Below, piece after piece: positions 53,366-63,832 of a stretch of DNA of 64,000 bases. The stretch covers positions 7,628,412 to 7,692,411 of the forward strand of contig NW_017802379.1 in NCBI RefSeq assembly GCF_001625305.1, in the 5' to 3' direction. The position numbers and the translations under genes were made by a program. The notes below the pieces were generated by a model. It was not told the DNA's origin and ran no database searches. It saw nothing but the letters and a program-made list of their open reading frames with translations. This stretch comes from Branchiostoma belcheri. Its lineage: Eukaryota; Chordata; Leptocardii; Amphioxiformes; Branchiostomatidae. How positions within the stretch are numbered: the first letter of the stretch is position 1; each line of letters starts with the position of its first letter.

Positions 53366-53698
53366 TCACATATGATTCAGCAATACAGTGTCTCTCGGGT
53401 CAGATTGGCTGTAAAATTTATACCTCGACAGAATTGTAATGAATACCAAAATAGGTACTAAAGGTGCTTTAAAACCGCTGAGTCTAAACTTGACGGAGAA
53501 TAATACGAGGCCGAGCATAACGATTAATGTGGCGAAGGCTATGGAGCTCGTTATCACTTTTAAAGTAGAGTGGGGACCAAGGCAACTGTATAGCGTCAGC
53601 TCTAGGGTTGTAAGCTTTAGCATACCTTTGTAAGAGGCATTCAAATGGAACAGGGTACATTTTCTATTCACCATACAAAAATCCAGACAATTGCTCAT
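53366..53698 (-). CDS. Unidentified 110-codon ORF with two hydrophobic segments
   Basis: Hydrophobic stretches SSIAFATLIVMLGLVLFSVK (about residues 51-70) and APLVPILVFITIL (about 78-90) are separated by a basic loop, suggesting a membrane protein fragment. No family is recognised, and no splice-supported neighbours were found. May be chance. Confidence 0.2.
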   Translation of the reverse strand: MSNCLDFCMVNRKCTLFHLNASYKGMLKLTTLELTLYSCLGPHSTLKVITSSIAFATLIVMLGLVLFSVKFRLSGFKAPLVPILVFITILSRYKFYSQSDPRDTVLLNHM

Positions 53699-53721
53699 AC
53701 CGAACTTGAACTGCTAACAAA

Positions 53722-54113
53722 CAAACGCAAAAGGTCCACTACAATGAAGTAGGGACCCCCCATGAGACCAATTTTCGAACTTGACCTTTGTCTCTACAAC
53801 GGTAACTTGCCTACCAAAATCAAGAACATCATTTACTTATACTAGAGATATCCTGATCACTAACGACAAAAATGAAAGGTCCACTACAGTGATATAGGAA
53901 CCCCACACGAACTCTATTTTTGCACTTAAGTTTGGTCTCTACAACGGTAACTTGCATACCAAAAAAATCATGAACATCCGTTTACATATACTCGAAATAT
54001 CCTGTAAAAACTGAAAACGACAAACACAAAAAATTTCACTGCAGTGATTTTCCAACTCGAGCTCAACGGTGCTCGTAACATGCCTGCCAAAAATCATGAA
54101 CATCGAACCATGC
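53722..54113 (+). repeat. Tandem repeat, about 150-bp unit, three diverged copies
   Basis: GGTCCACTACA(A/G)TGA, TCTCTACAACGGTAACTTGC, (A/T)ACCAAAAATCA-GAACATC-like steps recur at about 53731, 53878 and 54035. A single related unit lies at 63105-63300. Confidence 0.75.
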
Positions 54114-55240
54114 CTTCAAGATTTATGCCACATAGTCTCCCACACTACAGCAAAGTGATTTTATAGCCTTCTCGACGAAGGCAATAATCCCTCGAACTCC
54201 AAGGCTAATGCGCGAACAAGTGGATTTAGGAAAGAACAAAGTGTGTGTCACTGATCTTTTTACTTCACCATGGATTTACTTTATCACACTACTACGTCCA
54301 TTAGGGTATTGGTTCCAATATAACCGTAAATCCGCAGTGTCGCCTACAAGTTGGGAGAGGGATGGCCATTTGCGTGCCAAACAAGGCTTAGGGACGTATT
54401 AAAGTATTGAAGTGGGGCAATTCAGTAAGGATTACAATCGTAGAGAGGGATGACTTTTTTTGCAAAGAGTAGAAGACGTAAGTATGAAACTAGAAAGGTC
54501 GACATTTGCTTTGGAGCAAATACAGCATATTTCAGTCCATTTCCCTCCCACGTAAAAGTGGACTATTCCAAACTTACAAATGTACCCCAGTGCAAAACTG
54601 GAAGATTTTCAAACAAATAAATAATACAGTAACTACGTAATTGAGGACAAAAATGCAAAAAGAAGCACTTTGAATCTCGACAGCTTTACTTTTATAAAAT
54701 TTCACATCACTCTTATCTCACAATCCATGAATGGGAAACAGCAATAAACATGCTAACGTGCTTTTGGTGTTCGCGGCGGATCGATATACAAGGATTTGTT
54801 GCACCGTGCCCGTGCGTAACTTATGGGGCCCCCTTTAGTCTGGTGTGACGGTAATTGTGTGGCATGCAGTTCTGCATCGATTGGAAAGTATCGATCATAC
54901 AGTGTGATAAGGTAATGGTTGAGAATGCAGAATGACGCAGAGATGTATATGGAACCGGAAAAGAATGTGAGCAAGTATTAATATAAAACATATATTCCTA
55001 ATGCAACTAGACAAACCTTCCATCGAAAAACATCTCTGTTCTTTTATTTCTATAAGTGAAAAGCGAGAAGTTGAATTCATGTAAAGTTAGTTAGTTTCAA
55101 TTAGTACCTGTTAACTGTTCATCATGTTTTGTTGTTACCTGTACTTAGCCCAGTGTTTCAAAATGTGCAATAAAGGTCGCCATTCATTCATAAATTTCTC
55201 TCGTACATTCTTACATTCATGAAAAATGGAAATTTTGTTT
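54114..55240. other. No recognised feature
   Basis: No coding or repeat signal recognised. Confidence 0.4.
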
Positions 55241-55500
<260 letters not shown>

Positions 55501-56029
55501 TTCATTTTTTGTACAAAAATGTTATATAAAAAGCCACTTTTAAAAGTTTTGTCGTCGGAAGGCATACGTCGACCCAACTTCCTCCTTAATTTTTGTCACG
55601 TCTCCAGAACAACTAAGGATTAAGGAACTCACTTGAAGAGTGTGGAACTCTATATTCCGACTTACAAGAACGTGTAACAGCATTTCCCCAATCCCATTAC
55701 ACTGTCCGTAATGGCACCTGACTGGGTTAGAGGCTCTACATGATGTGTGTCGCAATCCCGCATTGATTGAGATTCCTAGCACTAATGGCGATTTGTGACA
55801 TTCCTTTATCCCCTGATGGTCCCTTTAGTGTCGTTTGCCCCTGACATAAAAGTACCGGCTTAGAATACAAAGTAGCAGTGCCCTGCAGGACAGCGTAGCG
55901 GTAAATATCCACATAAGATCGCTCCGGACAATCAACTGACCACAGCCGATAAAAAAGAACCACTACTGCCTAAGGAATTGATAAAGAAAAAAAAACAAAA
56001 GAAGAAAAAATTGTGAAGAAAAGAGCGAA
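55501..56029. other. No recognised feature
   Basis: No coding or repeat signal recognised. Confidence 0.4.
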
Positions 56030-56225
56030 GAAAGCCATCTACGTCAGGGCACACCAACCTTCTCACACCAACCGGGACGGGGGGCGGTATCGACTTCCGG
56101 CGAACTTTCACCCACTGGTGACGTCACCACATGTCTACAGCACTTGAATCAGAAAGCTGATGAAGACCGAGAGATTCCGTTGAAAATTCCGGTGAGTCAA
56201 ATTTTCTTGAGTTGAAAGTTTCACT
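56030..56225 (+). mobile_element. Distant relative of family F4 with hammerhead-like motif
   Basis: AGAAAGCCATCTACGTCAGG, CGGGACGGGGGGCGGTATCG and CCACTGGTGACGTCACCACA align in order with the F4 body at 7520-7625. The F4 hammerhead is replaced by a different one at 56157-56189. Confidence 0.6.
56157..56189 (+). ncRNA. Hammerhead-ribozyme-like motif (F4 relative)
   Basis: CUGAUGA, A, stem II GACCGA/UCCGUU with five of six pairs and GAGAU loop, GAAA, self-complementary AAUU, C17. Stem I is weak (G-C then mismatch). It sits at the same position relative to the body as the F4 core. Confidence 0.4.
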
Positions 56226-56573
56226 ATAAAGAAACATGAAGAGAAGGAGAAAGAAAAAGAAGAAAAAACTTTTGCAATTTATCTTCGTCTTTGACCGCCT
56301 GTGGCTAGTTAAATGTCTGAGACGGTTGATGAGCTGTTTGTTTATCTTTACACGACTCGATTATCACCTGGGAAATGTACCAGTCTTTCCGCGAACCGAC
56401 CAAACTGGGGAGCGTGGAAAACTAATTGGAAGGAGCTGTCTCAACGGATTAGACTGTTTGTACAAACTGAAAGACGACCCTCTTTGAATTTTGACGACCC
56501 CTGCTCGAAATACAATAACAATATGGCAAAGGTAATGAATTTAGAACATTTAAAGAATGTACATTGAAAGTTC
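56226..56573. other. No recognised feature
   Basis: Lys/Arg-rich short frame from an A/G-rich stretch; no domains. Confidence 0.35.
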
Positions 56574-57201
56574 AGGCCTGGGAAAATTTATGTTGATTTT
56601 CCGGTTTCAGTCCTGAACAATTGGGTTCGGTAGGTAGGGATCTTCTTTGTTTTTATTATTTCATTTTTTTAGATTGAAGCTGTAATGATTTAGCTGATAA
56701 TAAAGTTTAACAATGCATCGACTGTCTCAAGGACCCTTCCACATGTTTGCTTGTGGACAAATATTTCACCCGATTGACTGAAGAAATAAATGCTTCTGAA
56801 AATGCGTTAAATTTCGTTTCAGAATTTGAAATCATGGTTTGAAATCATGATGTCAGATTGAAAACCTTACCAGCGGTCGATAACAGAAGGCTAGGGTCGG
56901 CGGGTTTTGCTAGGGTCGGCCAAAAAACCGGAAACACAATTTTGTGGGGTCGTGTGGCGTAGCGGCAGAGTGCTCGACTCGGAAACAAGAGGTCCGTAGT
57001 TCGAGTCCTGACATGCCACCGACCTTGTGCCCTTGGGAAAGGCATTTTACACCACTTTCCTCACTTCGCTCAGGTGAAAATGAGTATTGTATTGTCCTCT
57101 GTGTTGGTGGCAGCATTAATATAAGTTGAAAAAAAATTGAGTATGCCGTCACCACATGTTGTGACTACATATTAAAAAACACAATTTTCCCCCTAAGCCT
57201 C
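56574..57201. mobile_element. MITE family R10 interrupted by a SINE
   Basis: Left AGGCCTGGGAAAATTTATGT and right TTTTCCCCCTAAGCCT are inverted termini. TACCAGCGGTCGATAACAGA and GGGTTTTGCTAGGGTCGGCC match 31414-31792. A SINE occupies 56944-57176. Confidence 0.85.
56944..57176 (+). mobile_element. tRNA-derived SINE with perfect 12-bp duplication
   Basis: AAACACAATTTT at 56932-56943 and 57177-57188 flanks the element exactly. A box TGGCGTAGCGG, B box AGTTCGAGTCC, body CACCGACCTTGTGCCCTTGG, 3-prime ATGCCGTCACCACATGTTGT. Its intactness suggests a late insertion into R10. Confidence 0.93.
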
Positions 57202-57573
57202 AGCACAGCTGTCACCTACACGCTGATATTATGGCTCACTTGGTCTATATTAATTTACGAGATGAGAAATACAGTAGTAACCTCACAGTGCGAAGGTAAA
57301 GTTGGAGGACGTTCAGGGAAAGGTATGTTGACGTTGAAAAATTGCTGTCCCGTAAACTTGATTATAATATGATCACATCCTGACCCCTGCGAACTCATCA
57401 AACCACGGGCGGACACAGTCTGTGTCATACGGAGTATATGGAAAATCTGAAGGTCTGAAGGACTGGTTCAACCGGCTGTGTAACAAGAACGGCAGTTAGA
57501 AAAACCTCCCGGCCCTTCTTTCCAACATCTGCTTATTACCTCCATTACAAATGGGGGTATTTTTAGTATATAT
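57202..57573. other. No recognised feature
   Basis: No coding or repeat signal recognised. Confidence 0.4.
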
Positions 57574-57576
57574 ATG

Positions 57577-57640
<64 letters not shown>

Positions 57641-57880
57641 TGTTTGTGTTTGTGTGTGTCGGTGTGTGTCTGCTTGTGTATCTGTGTGTGTCTATGTGTC
57701 TGTATGTCCCTGTGCGTTTGTATGTATCTGTTGGTTCCAGAGGGAGAAAGTCATTAATCACGTCTACATCCGGTAGTGTTTTCGTTACATGACCTCCTTG
57801 ATAGGCGGCAACTGATGTTGTTTCCCTTGCACGACAAAGAAAGACTTGTAGACACCATGGTGAATGAGGTGCATATGGTG
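57574..57880 (+). repeat. (CT)n(GT)n microsatellite linked to an R1 repeat
   Basis: CT units to about 57622, GT units and GT-like variants to about 57730, then AGAAAGTCATTAATCACGTC, TACATCCGGTAGTG, and R1 (TTACATGACCTCCTTGATAG). Confidence 0.85.
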
Positions 57881-57884
57881 CATA

Positions 57885-58003
57885 TGATGAGATAATCTGG
57901 TCAGGTGTGATAACCACTGAATAAACTACCAAGTGAGCGTAGCGAACGAAGTGGTTTAAGAGGTGGTTATCACACCTGACCAGGGATTATCTCACCATAT
58001 ACA
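57885..58003. mobile_element. Hairpin MITE, about 45-bp arms
   Basis: GAGATAATCTGGTCAGGTGT and GATAACCACT at the left pair with GTGGTTATCACACCTGACCA, GGGATTATCTC at the right. Loop about 30 bp (CAAGTGAGCGTAGCGAACGA). Confidence 0.8.
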
Positions 58004-58008
58004 CCGAG

Positions 58009-58128
58009 GATAAATTTTACTGATGGAACACACTGTGCATCTTCTGGTATGCTGTTCCACATGATAGCCCCAGACACAGCCAGAGATCTCTGCATACAGT
58101 TCCTGTTCACTCTAGGCACCATCAGTTT
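58009..58128 (-). pseudogene. LINE ORF2 C-terminal fragment (minus)
   Basis: A minus-strand frame of about 40 codons without a stop reads VNRNCMQRSLAVSGAIMWNS followed by IPEDAQ, the typical SxAVSGAxLWNSLP block near LINE C-termini. It has no start or stop of its own. Ends 8 bp from the plus-strand LINE fragment. Confidence 0.75.
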
Positions 58129-58135
58129 GTGGGGG

Positions 58136-58374
58136 GAAGCTTGCCTGGTGTTTCTATTGGCACTCTCACGACAAGTTACATGTACAAAGAGTTCTCAGAA
58201 CTTTTAAGCGTTCCACTAGGTTCTCCACTAGCTCACCGTCCAAAATCTTTTTACAGTGACAGTTTCTTTTCCCGTACAGCCAAGCTTTGGAATTCCCTCC
58301 CTGACAAGTGTTTCCCACCAACCTACAATCTACAGGCTTTCAAATCAAACATTCACCGCCATCTCTTGACATAG
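58136..58374 (+). pseudogene. LINE ORF2 C-terminal fragment (plus)
   Basis: LGSPLAHRPKSFYSDSFFSR, TAKLWNSLPDKCF and YNLQAFKSNIHRHLLT, ending with a TAG at 58372-58374, the extreme C-terminus of a CR1/L2-like ORF2. The first methionine (58129) precedes the homologous part. Confidence 0.8.
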
Positions 58375-59583
58375 CCATGTTTCTCTCATATTTCTAGTTC
58401 ATGGCCGAAAAGTGGTCTTGCATTGAACCACTCCGTTAAAAAGTTCATTCATGCATCAAGTTGTTCAGTGATTTGTAGACTAGTACGAGTTTGTGTGTTT
58501 TGTGAATCTCATGTTCAATAAGGCAAAGTAACCATTTGGGAAGTACTAGTAGCTTCAGCAGTAATCTCTCTCATCTCTGTCTCAATGTGAAGGTCTCGTT
58601 TTTCTTAAAACATCAATTTCTCCACTAGCGGCGGTCCCAGAGAAATGGACCGGCTGTGAGAAGGCGACATCCTGGCGAGTGAATGGTGCAGATAGCAGCG
58701 GTTTAATCCGAAACTTTTTATCAGACAAAAAACACAGTCTTGTGCCAAAAGATTCTGGTTTGAAAAATAGTTGTCTACGGTGAGTATATGGTTACTTTAA
58801 AGACACCCAATTCAGTTTCAGGACGCGAACAAAAAAGGTGAGGAAACTTACTGTCATTTCGTAGCACATTTCGTCGTCATTTAATTCTTGATGACGATTA
58901 TTAATTCTTAAAGTATTTGAAATAGCTCAAAATCAAGCTACGAGATGCATCTCTTTATTTTGGGGGTACCACCCATAAATAGCTAAAGCCAGCCTATGAT
59001 ACAAAACAAGCAACCGTTTTCCATCAGTGACATCGCATTTTTGCCTCAAGATTTCAGTACGCTATGGAAAATGGTTGATTCAACTTACTACATTAAAAGA
59101 ATGGCCAGAAATTTGACTTTGCCACCCTGAAATTGAATTAAATGACTTCAAACTTTATTTGAATGTCAAACGGTTGGTCTACACAGTACACCGATCAAGA
59201 TATTAAAACTGATACATAGTTGCAAAATAATAAGAAGGTAGAAAGACTGGCACTCGCTATTATATCTGCAGAGTAGAAGATATCTGTATAATAGTCAAGA
59301 AATTTGAGGTTAAGTTTCACAAGCAATATCATCACTATATAATACAGAGAAATATATTTGTTATATTTGTTGTCGTTCTTGCTGCTTTGTTTGCTGCACT
59401 TCTCCGTGGTAAAAAAATGTTCTCTTTTCAACGAAAGTTCATTATAGACTTAACACAGACGAATGGAGAGACAGTTCCGTCGCTAACAATATTGATTTTT
59501 GTAAAAACTGATTCGATTCTTTCCAGCCGTGTCCGTTCCTGACGTCATCATGCTCTACAGTACAGATAAAGCTCACGCTCCAT
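58375..59583. other. Mostly unassigned; R5-like traces
   Basis: TTTGGGGGTACCACCCATAA (about 58959) resembles GGGTACCACCCAGAAAATAA in R5 (6690), and TTGAATTAAATGACTTCAAA may be its degraded end. LINE 3-prime UTR may extend to about 58530. Confidence 0.35.
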
Positions 59584-59670
59584 TAGGCCATGTTGATTTG
59601 ATTATATGGATGACATCCGCGCGTGCATGAATTTTCGGCCGTTAAAAAAAAACGTTTTCAACCATACTAT

Positions 59671-59925
59671 CATGAAAGTTCATTTGTGTTGGTAGTTACA
59701 TGTTTAAAGTTAAAACTTTTGTTCCAACACAAAAAATTCTGTCACCTAGAGCTTTCGACCAGTCACTCTGGTCTTCATCAGTAGACTGACCCAGTGAAGC
59801 TTGTCACGTGGCTTCTTTGAAGTGTGACGTCAACACTGGGTCAAAGGTATCTGGTAGACGATGTCGCCCCCCGTCACGGTTCAATGAAGGGTGATGGGCC
59901 CTGATGTAAATGGCTTCAACCATTC
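59671..59925 (-). mobile_element. Family F4 half-element nested in F3
   Basis: TCATGAAAGTTCATTTGTGT matches the left edge of the 7339 element, followed by the inverted arm and the body down to GGGCCCTGATGTAAATGGCT. The second arm is missing. Since it is inside F3, F4 moved after F3 here. Confidence 0.8.
59745..59785 (-). ncRNA. Hammerhead-ribozyme-like motif (F4)
   Basis: Minus strand core 59749-59781: CUGAUGA, A, GACCAG/CUGGUC perfect stem II with AGUGA loop, GAAAGCUC, stem I UCUA/UAGG. It combines the canonical CUGAUGA core with a perfect stem II; best single candidate in the window. Confidence 0.55.
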
Positions 59926-60233
59926 TGTAAATCGTACAAAACAGTTGTAAAATGAGCAATTATAAACCGCAAGTTGCCATAAAATATTGGAAAACGATGC
60001 CAATGTCGTAGAATGTCAAAATCAAACAGAAAGACGAAAATGTAAAGAAATTAATTTGAAGAGTAGATTATTCGCCATACCATACTCTGTGCCATTTGTT
60101 CAACCTTCAAAACCACGTAGATTTTATAACGCAAGCAACTTTTTTTGGCCAATTCTTTTTTTTATTCGCACGCTCGCATCAGTTTTGGGGTTCCCAGAGG
60201 ATGTCATCCTTATAATCAAATCAACATGGCCTT

Positions 60234-60640
60234 CCGCTAGCTGTAGTACTAGAACTGTTATCAAAACCTTGATTCTGAAGTTGCAAACTTTAAATACGTC
60301 TCCGCAAGCCATATTGTAGGGTGCTTCACTACAGATCCTGTTGAGATAGTATCTCAGAGGGATTGTAGGGATTTACATGCATGCTGTACAACACAAGGGA
60401 TTACAAGCAAACGAGGCTTTTTCTTATCTGTACACAAGAGATACCTGTATAGACGCTTTCTCAATTTCGCCGTCGCCAAAAGGCTTAGTTAAATGGCTGA
60501 GAAGCGATACTGATACAATGCGTGCAAATCTACGTCTTCCTTTTGCCCACTGGCAAACGGGTACTTTAACCGAGACAAACGGAAAACATCTATTGACATT
60601 TAGACTATCTTAGGAAAGTTGACGGCTGCGTCTGAAATTA
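60234..60640. other. No recognised feature
   Basis: No coding or repeat signal recognised. Confidence 0.4.
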
Positions 60641-60923
60641 TTATTTTTTTTCTGTTCCAACATGTATCATAAGACATGGCGAAGGCACACTCAAGTTTTT
60701 TTTAGTTTCTTCAACTTATTTTTATGCCGCCACCAACTCAGACAAACGTACGGACAACCGACATACTCATTTTCACATGTCCGCGAGATAACTAAAGTGA
60801 GGAAATACATGTAAAGTGCCTTTTCCAAGTGCACAAAATCGGTGGCATGGCAGAATTCGAACTCGGGACCTCTTGGTTCCGAGCCGAACGCTCTGTCGTT
60901 ACGCCACACGACGTCGACCCCAC
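60641..60923 (-). mobile_element. tRNA-derived SINE with GAAATTA duplication
   Basis: GAAATTA at 60634-60640 and 60924-60930. Minus-strand A-box-like GTGTGGCGTAACG, B box GAGTTCGAATTC (degenerate), body CATGCCACCGATTTTGTGCA, 3-prime TGCCTTCGCCATGTCTTATG. Confidence 0.85.
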
Positions 60924-61187
60924 GAAATTAATTTCAGGTGTCAGAAATACTATATATATTACACTGAGGTATAAACCCCAAGCACAGACACAGCTATCAC
61001 ACATGCTGTCATTTATCACTATTCTCGTGTGGTACACCATTTATCAAAATGTTTTAGTGAAGTTCTTGTACTTGTGCCAAGGAGACAGAGCAGTGCAGTA
61101 GAGGGATCCATGTATCTTCATCATCGTTACACATGCAGCTTGTCACTTTATCTTCATAGCGGCGGAGAGAGAGTCATCTATTTAAAG
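60924..61187. other. No recognised feature
   Basis: No coding or repeat signal recognised. Confidence 0.4.
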
Positions 61188-61560
61188 CTCCTGTCACACA
61201 TAGTTAAAAATGTGGCTTCTTGAACACTAGCCAAACTCACCCCAACCATGGTTAGGAGTAGGTCGGCTGGTGTTCGGCTACTGATCGGCTGTACCTGCCT
61301 ATTGTTTTTTTAAAAAAGATCGAACGGGAGCAAGTTCGACTGATGTTCGGCCAGGTCGGCTACTGTTTGGCCAGGCCAGGCGAATGTTTAAAAATTTAAA
61401 AAATGTTTAAAACATTCAGGTGTGGAAGGGAGGTTCTGCCGTGGTTGGCTGGCGTTCGGGAGTAGGTCGGGACGTGGTTGGGCAGTAAAATTTGACTCAA
61501 ATTTCATTCAAATTCGACTCGATTTGATTAAAAAGTTAGGCGTGGCCTAAATGTGGTCAG
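61188..61560 (+). mobile_element. MITE family F2
   Basis: AAAGCTCCTGTCACACATAG, CTCACCCCAACCATGGTTAG, GGTCGGCTGGTGTTCGGCTA, ATTTGACTCAAATTTCATTC. The right terminus is not found. Confidence 0.75.
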
Positions 61561-61936
61561 ATAGCTGGCGGATCGCGTGCAAAATAAAAATCTCGAAAAA
61601 ATAAAAAAAGTTCTTTTATAACTGTATATTCCACAGACACCCCTTTTCTGCTCATATACTGGTACGAAAGGTATAAAACGTAACGTTTCCGCTAACTTTC
61701 AAAGTAGTAGGTGTTTGTTACTGTCACTCGAAACAATGGCGGATTGTCATATCGCTGTACCTGCACGCACTCCGTCTCAGTCAACTCCAAACTTAACCAC
61801 CAGATGGTCACATGAACAGGACTGCTGCGTAACATGTCGTTAGATGACCTGGGGACAACAAGATCGAGACAGAAGAATCGATTGTGTTGGCTCCAGTCAT
61901 TCGAGGATGTCTTTTGTCTGTGTCTCAAAGCCTGGG
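61561..61936. other. No recognised feature
   Basis: No coding or repeat signal recognised. Confidence 0.4.
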
Positions 61937-62308
61937 TAAGGCCATGTTGATTTGATCACATGGATGACATCCCCTCGCATGAATTTTCGTCCTTTTTAAG
62001 TTTTCACCCATACTTTAAATCGTAGAAAGCAGCTACAAAATGAGCAGATATATGCTGCAAATTGCAATATTGGAAAACGATACTAATGTCTTAGAATGCC
62101 AAAATCAATTACGAAGGAAAGGAAGAAAATGTGAAGAAATGAAAATGAAGAATCTCTAATATACGACCTGCATGACTACGTAGATTTCATAATAAAGGCA
62201 ACATACCTGTCTTTAGCCAAACTTTTTTTATTCGCACGCTCGCATCAGTTTTGGGGTTCCCAGAGGATGACATCCATATACTAGTATTGTCAGATCAACA
62301 TGGCCTTA
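61937..62308. mobile_element. MITE family F3, subtype a, full length
   Basis: Left TAAGGCCATGTTGATTTGAT, ATGGATGACATCCCCTCGCA; right CAGAGGATGACATCCATATA, CAGATCAACATGGCCTTA. Inner GAATGCCAAAATCAATTACG and TCGCACGCTCGCATCAGTTT are shared with 36953 and 59584. Confidence 0.85.
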
Positions 62309-62861
62309 GTAAGATTGACCAAAAGAGTGACTGAAATGTAGTGGATTAATAGTTGAGATGGCGAGGGTGTGAGCATCCCATGGTGGATTCACAGCAAATG
62401 GAACTTAAGCATATTTGGAATGCATTGCAATTCTGAACCTGAAAGCTATCTATCCCTATCAACGCTGCATCTTTCCCAGCTTTCTTTCTGGGAAAGGTCT
62501 ATTTCGGTTGTGGAATGACTTTGGAAAGCCAGGCTATGTTGGTGAAGGTTAGACGTTCAAATTTTCAATTACGTGAGCGACGGACGGGACTTAGAAAGGA
62601 TTAGGTCGTGACCATTCTGGGAGTGTGGTGACAGTTTTGGGAGATAAGAAAACGCAAATCAACAATACAGCCTATCAACATAGGCGTGAAAATAACCTTA
62701 TCAAGTTTTAATGTACCCGTCATGGCTAATTACTCAAAGGACAGGTTGCCAACACCGGCCCAGGAGATTCCATACAACACGGGAAAGAACCGAAAGAAAG
62801 CATTACGTAATCTATCAACTTGTTATCAAAATTGAAATCATGAAAGATGCGGTGGTGTTGT

Positions 62862-62865
<4 letters not shown>
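62309..62865. other. No recognised feature
   Basis: CTTTCCCAGCTTTCTTTCTG then GGAAAG is a small palindrome near 62471. No coding signal; the long frame 62711-63289 is mostly low complexity. Confidence 0.4.
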
Positions 62866-62904
<39 letters not shown>

Positions 62905-63020
62905 ACCCCTTCTCTTACCCTCTACCCTCCCTCTCTCTCCCTATCCCTCCCTCTCTCTCCCACTTCCCTCTTTCTCTCTCTCTCTCTCTCCCCCTCTCTC
63001 CCTCTCCCTCCCCCTCTCTC
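62866..63020. repeat. Polypyrimidine (CT)n tract
   Basis: About 150 bp of C and T with imperfect CT and CCCT units; followed by TGTATGTCCGTGCGTGTGTC. Confidence 0.9.
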
Positions 63021-63104
63021 TGTATGTCCGTGCGTGTGTCTGTACAATAAACATGCCACAGAGACAAGAGCACGTGGTCGTCCTCACCTATGCTTATGTC
63101 GTCA

Positions 63105-63300
63105 AATGGGAAGTGAAAGTCATGGATATTGGTATCAACACGACAATTAATAAAAGGTCCGCTGCAGTACCGTTAGGAAAAACCAGGCGAACCATTTTCG
63201 ACATTGAGCTACATTTTCACAACCACTTACCAAAAATCATTAAGATCCATCTATTTCCTTCTTATCTTTTTATCGAGTTATGCTGCTGACATACATACAG
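63105..63300 (+). repeat. Single unit related to the 53722 tandem repeat
   Basis: AAAAGGTCCGCTGCAGTACC, CATTTTCGACATTGAGC, ACTTACCAAAAATCATTAAG match units at 53731-54100. Confidence 0.6.
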
Positions 63301-63527
63301 ACCCACACCATGGCCAAATCGAAAACATAACCTTCTTGTCGAAGGTAATGACAATAAATACATCTGTAGTAGGATACGTGTCTAAGGATAATCTACTTTA
63401 CAGAGTCATTCAAAAGTGGAATCATGCCTTGTCTTGTGTAAATGTATGCTGGGCCCCATTGGAAAGCAGCTTCTACTAGCTGAATAGGCTACCCAGCGGT
63501 TTTGTGATGAAATAGATAAATAAACTA
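63301..63527 (+). mobile_element. LINE 3-prime end fragment
   Basis: From about 63449, TGGGCCCCATTGGAAAGCAG, GAATAGGCTACCCAGCGGTT and GATGAAATAGATAAATAAAC resembles the 3-prime UTR and tail of the 26142-27181 LINE (GAGGCTACCCAGGTG, GATGAAATAAATAAAT). 63301-63448 is unassigned. Confidence 0.65.
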
Positions 63528-63832
63528 GAGAAGTAACATTTGCAAAGCAAATGCATAATGTTTACCTTCGGACATGGTCTGCTCTGTTAATTCTTACTCA
63601 AACACATTCACATTCACATACATGTACTACTAGTAGTATATGGTGACAGGAGTAGAGCAGACCATGAAATTGCAACGTTATGTAACCCAACACCAGTCAC
63701 CATGGTGACAGACGTCAACAAATCATGTCATTGGTCAGGTCAGAGGTCACTGTTTGGAGAAGAAGAAGACGAAGAGGAAGAAACTGAGCAAAAACAATAT
63801 GTTTTCCTTCGGTAAACATAATGAACGAAGGA
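63528..63832 (+). repeat. Interspersed repeat R6
   Basis: AAGTAACATTTGCAAAGCAA, TTTACCTTCGGACATGGTCT, AGAGCAGACCATGAAATTGC, CACCATGGTGACAGACGTCA, ACAATATGTTTTCCTTCGGT. It abuts the LINE tail directly; near-identical to 40383-40665. Confidence 0.8.

Larger units (their letters stand above)
59584..60233. mobile_element. MITE family F3 subtype a with nested F4
   Basis: Left TAGGCCATGTTGATTTGATT, ATGGATGACATCCGCGCGTG; right GGTTCCCAGAGGATGTCATC and AATCAAATCAACATGGCCTT. An F4 fragment at 59671-59925 lies between CAACCATACTA and CAACCATTCTG, probably a duplicated target. Confidence 0.85.

Noticed and set aside
62711-63289. 192-codon plus-strand frame
   Set aside because: Mostly Ser/Leu/Pro from the CT tract, with repeat sequence at the end.
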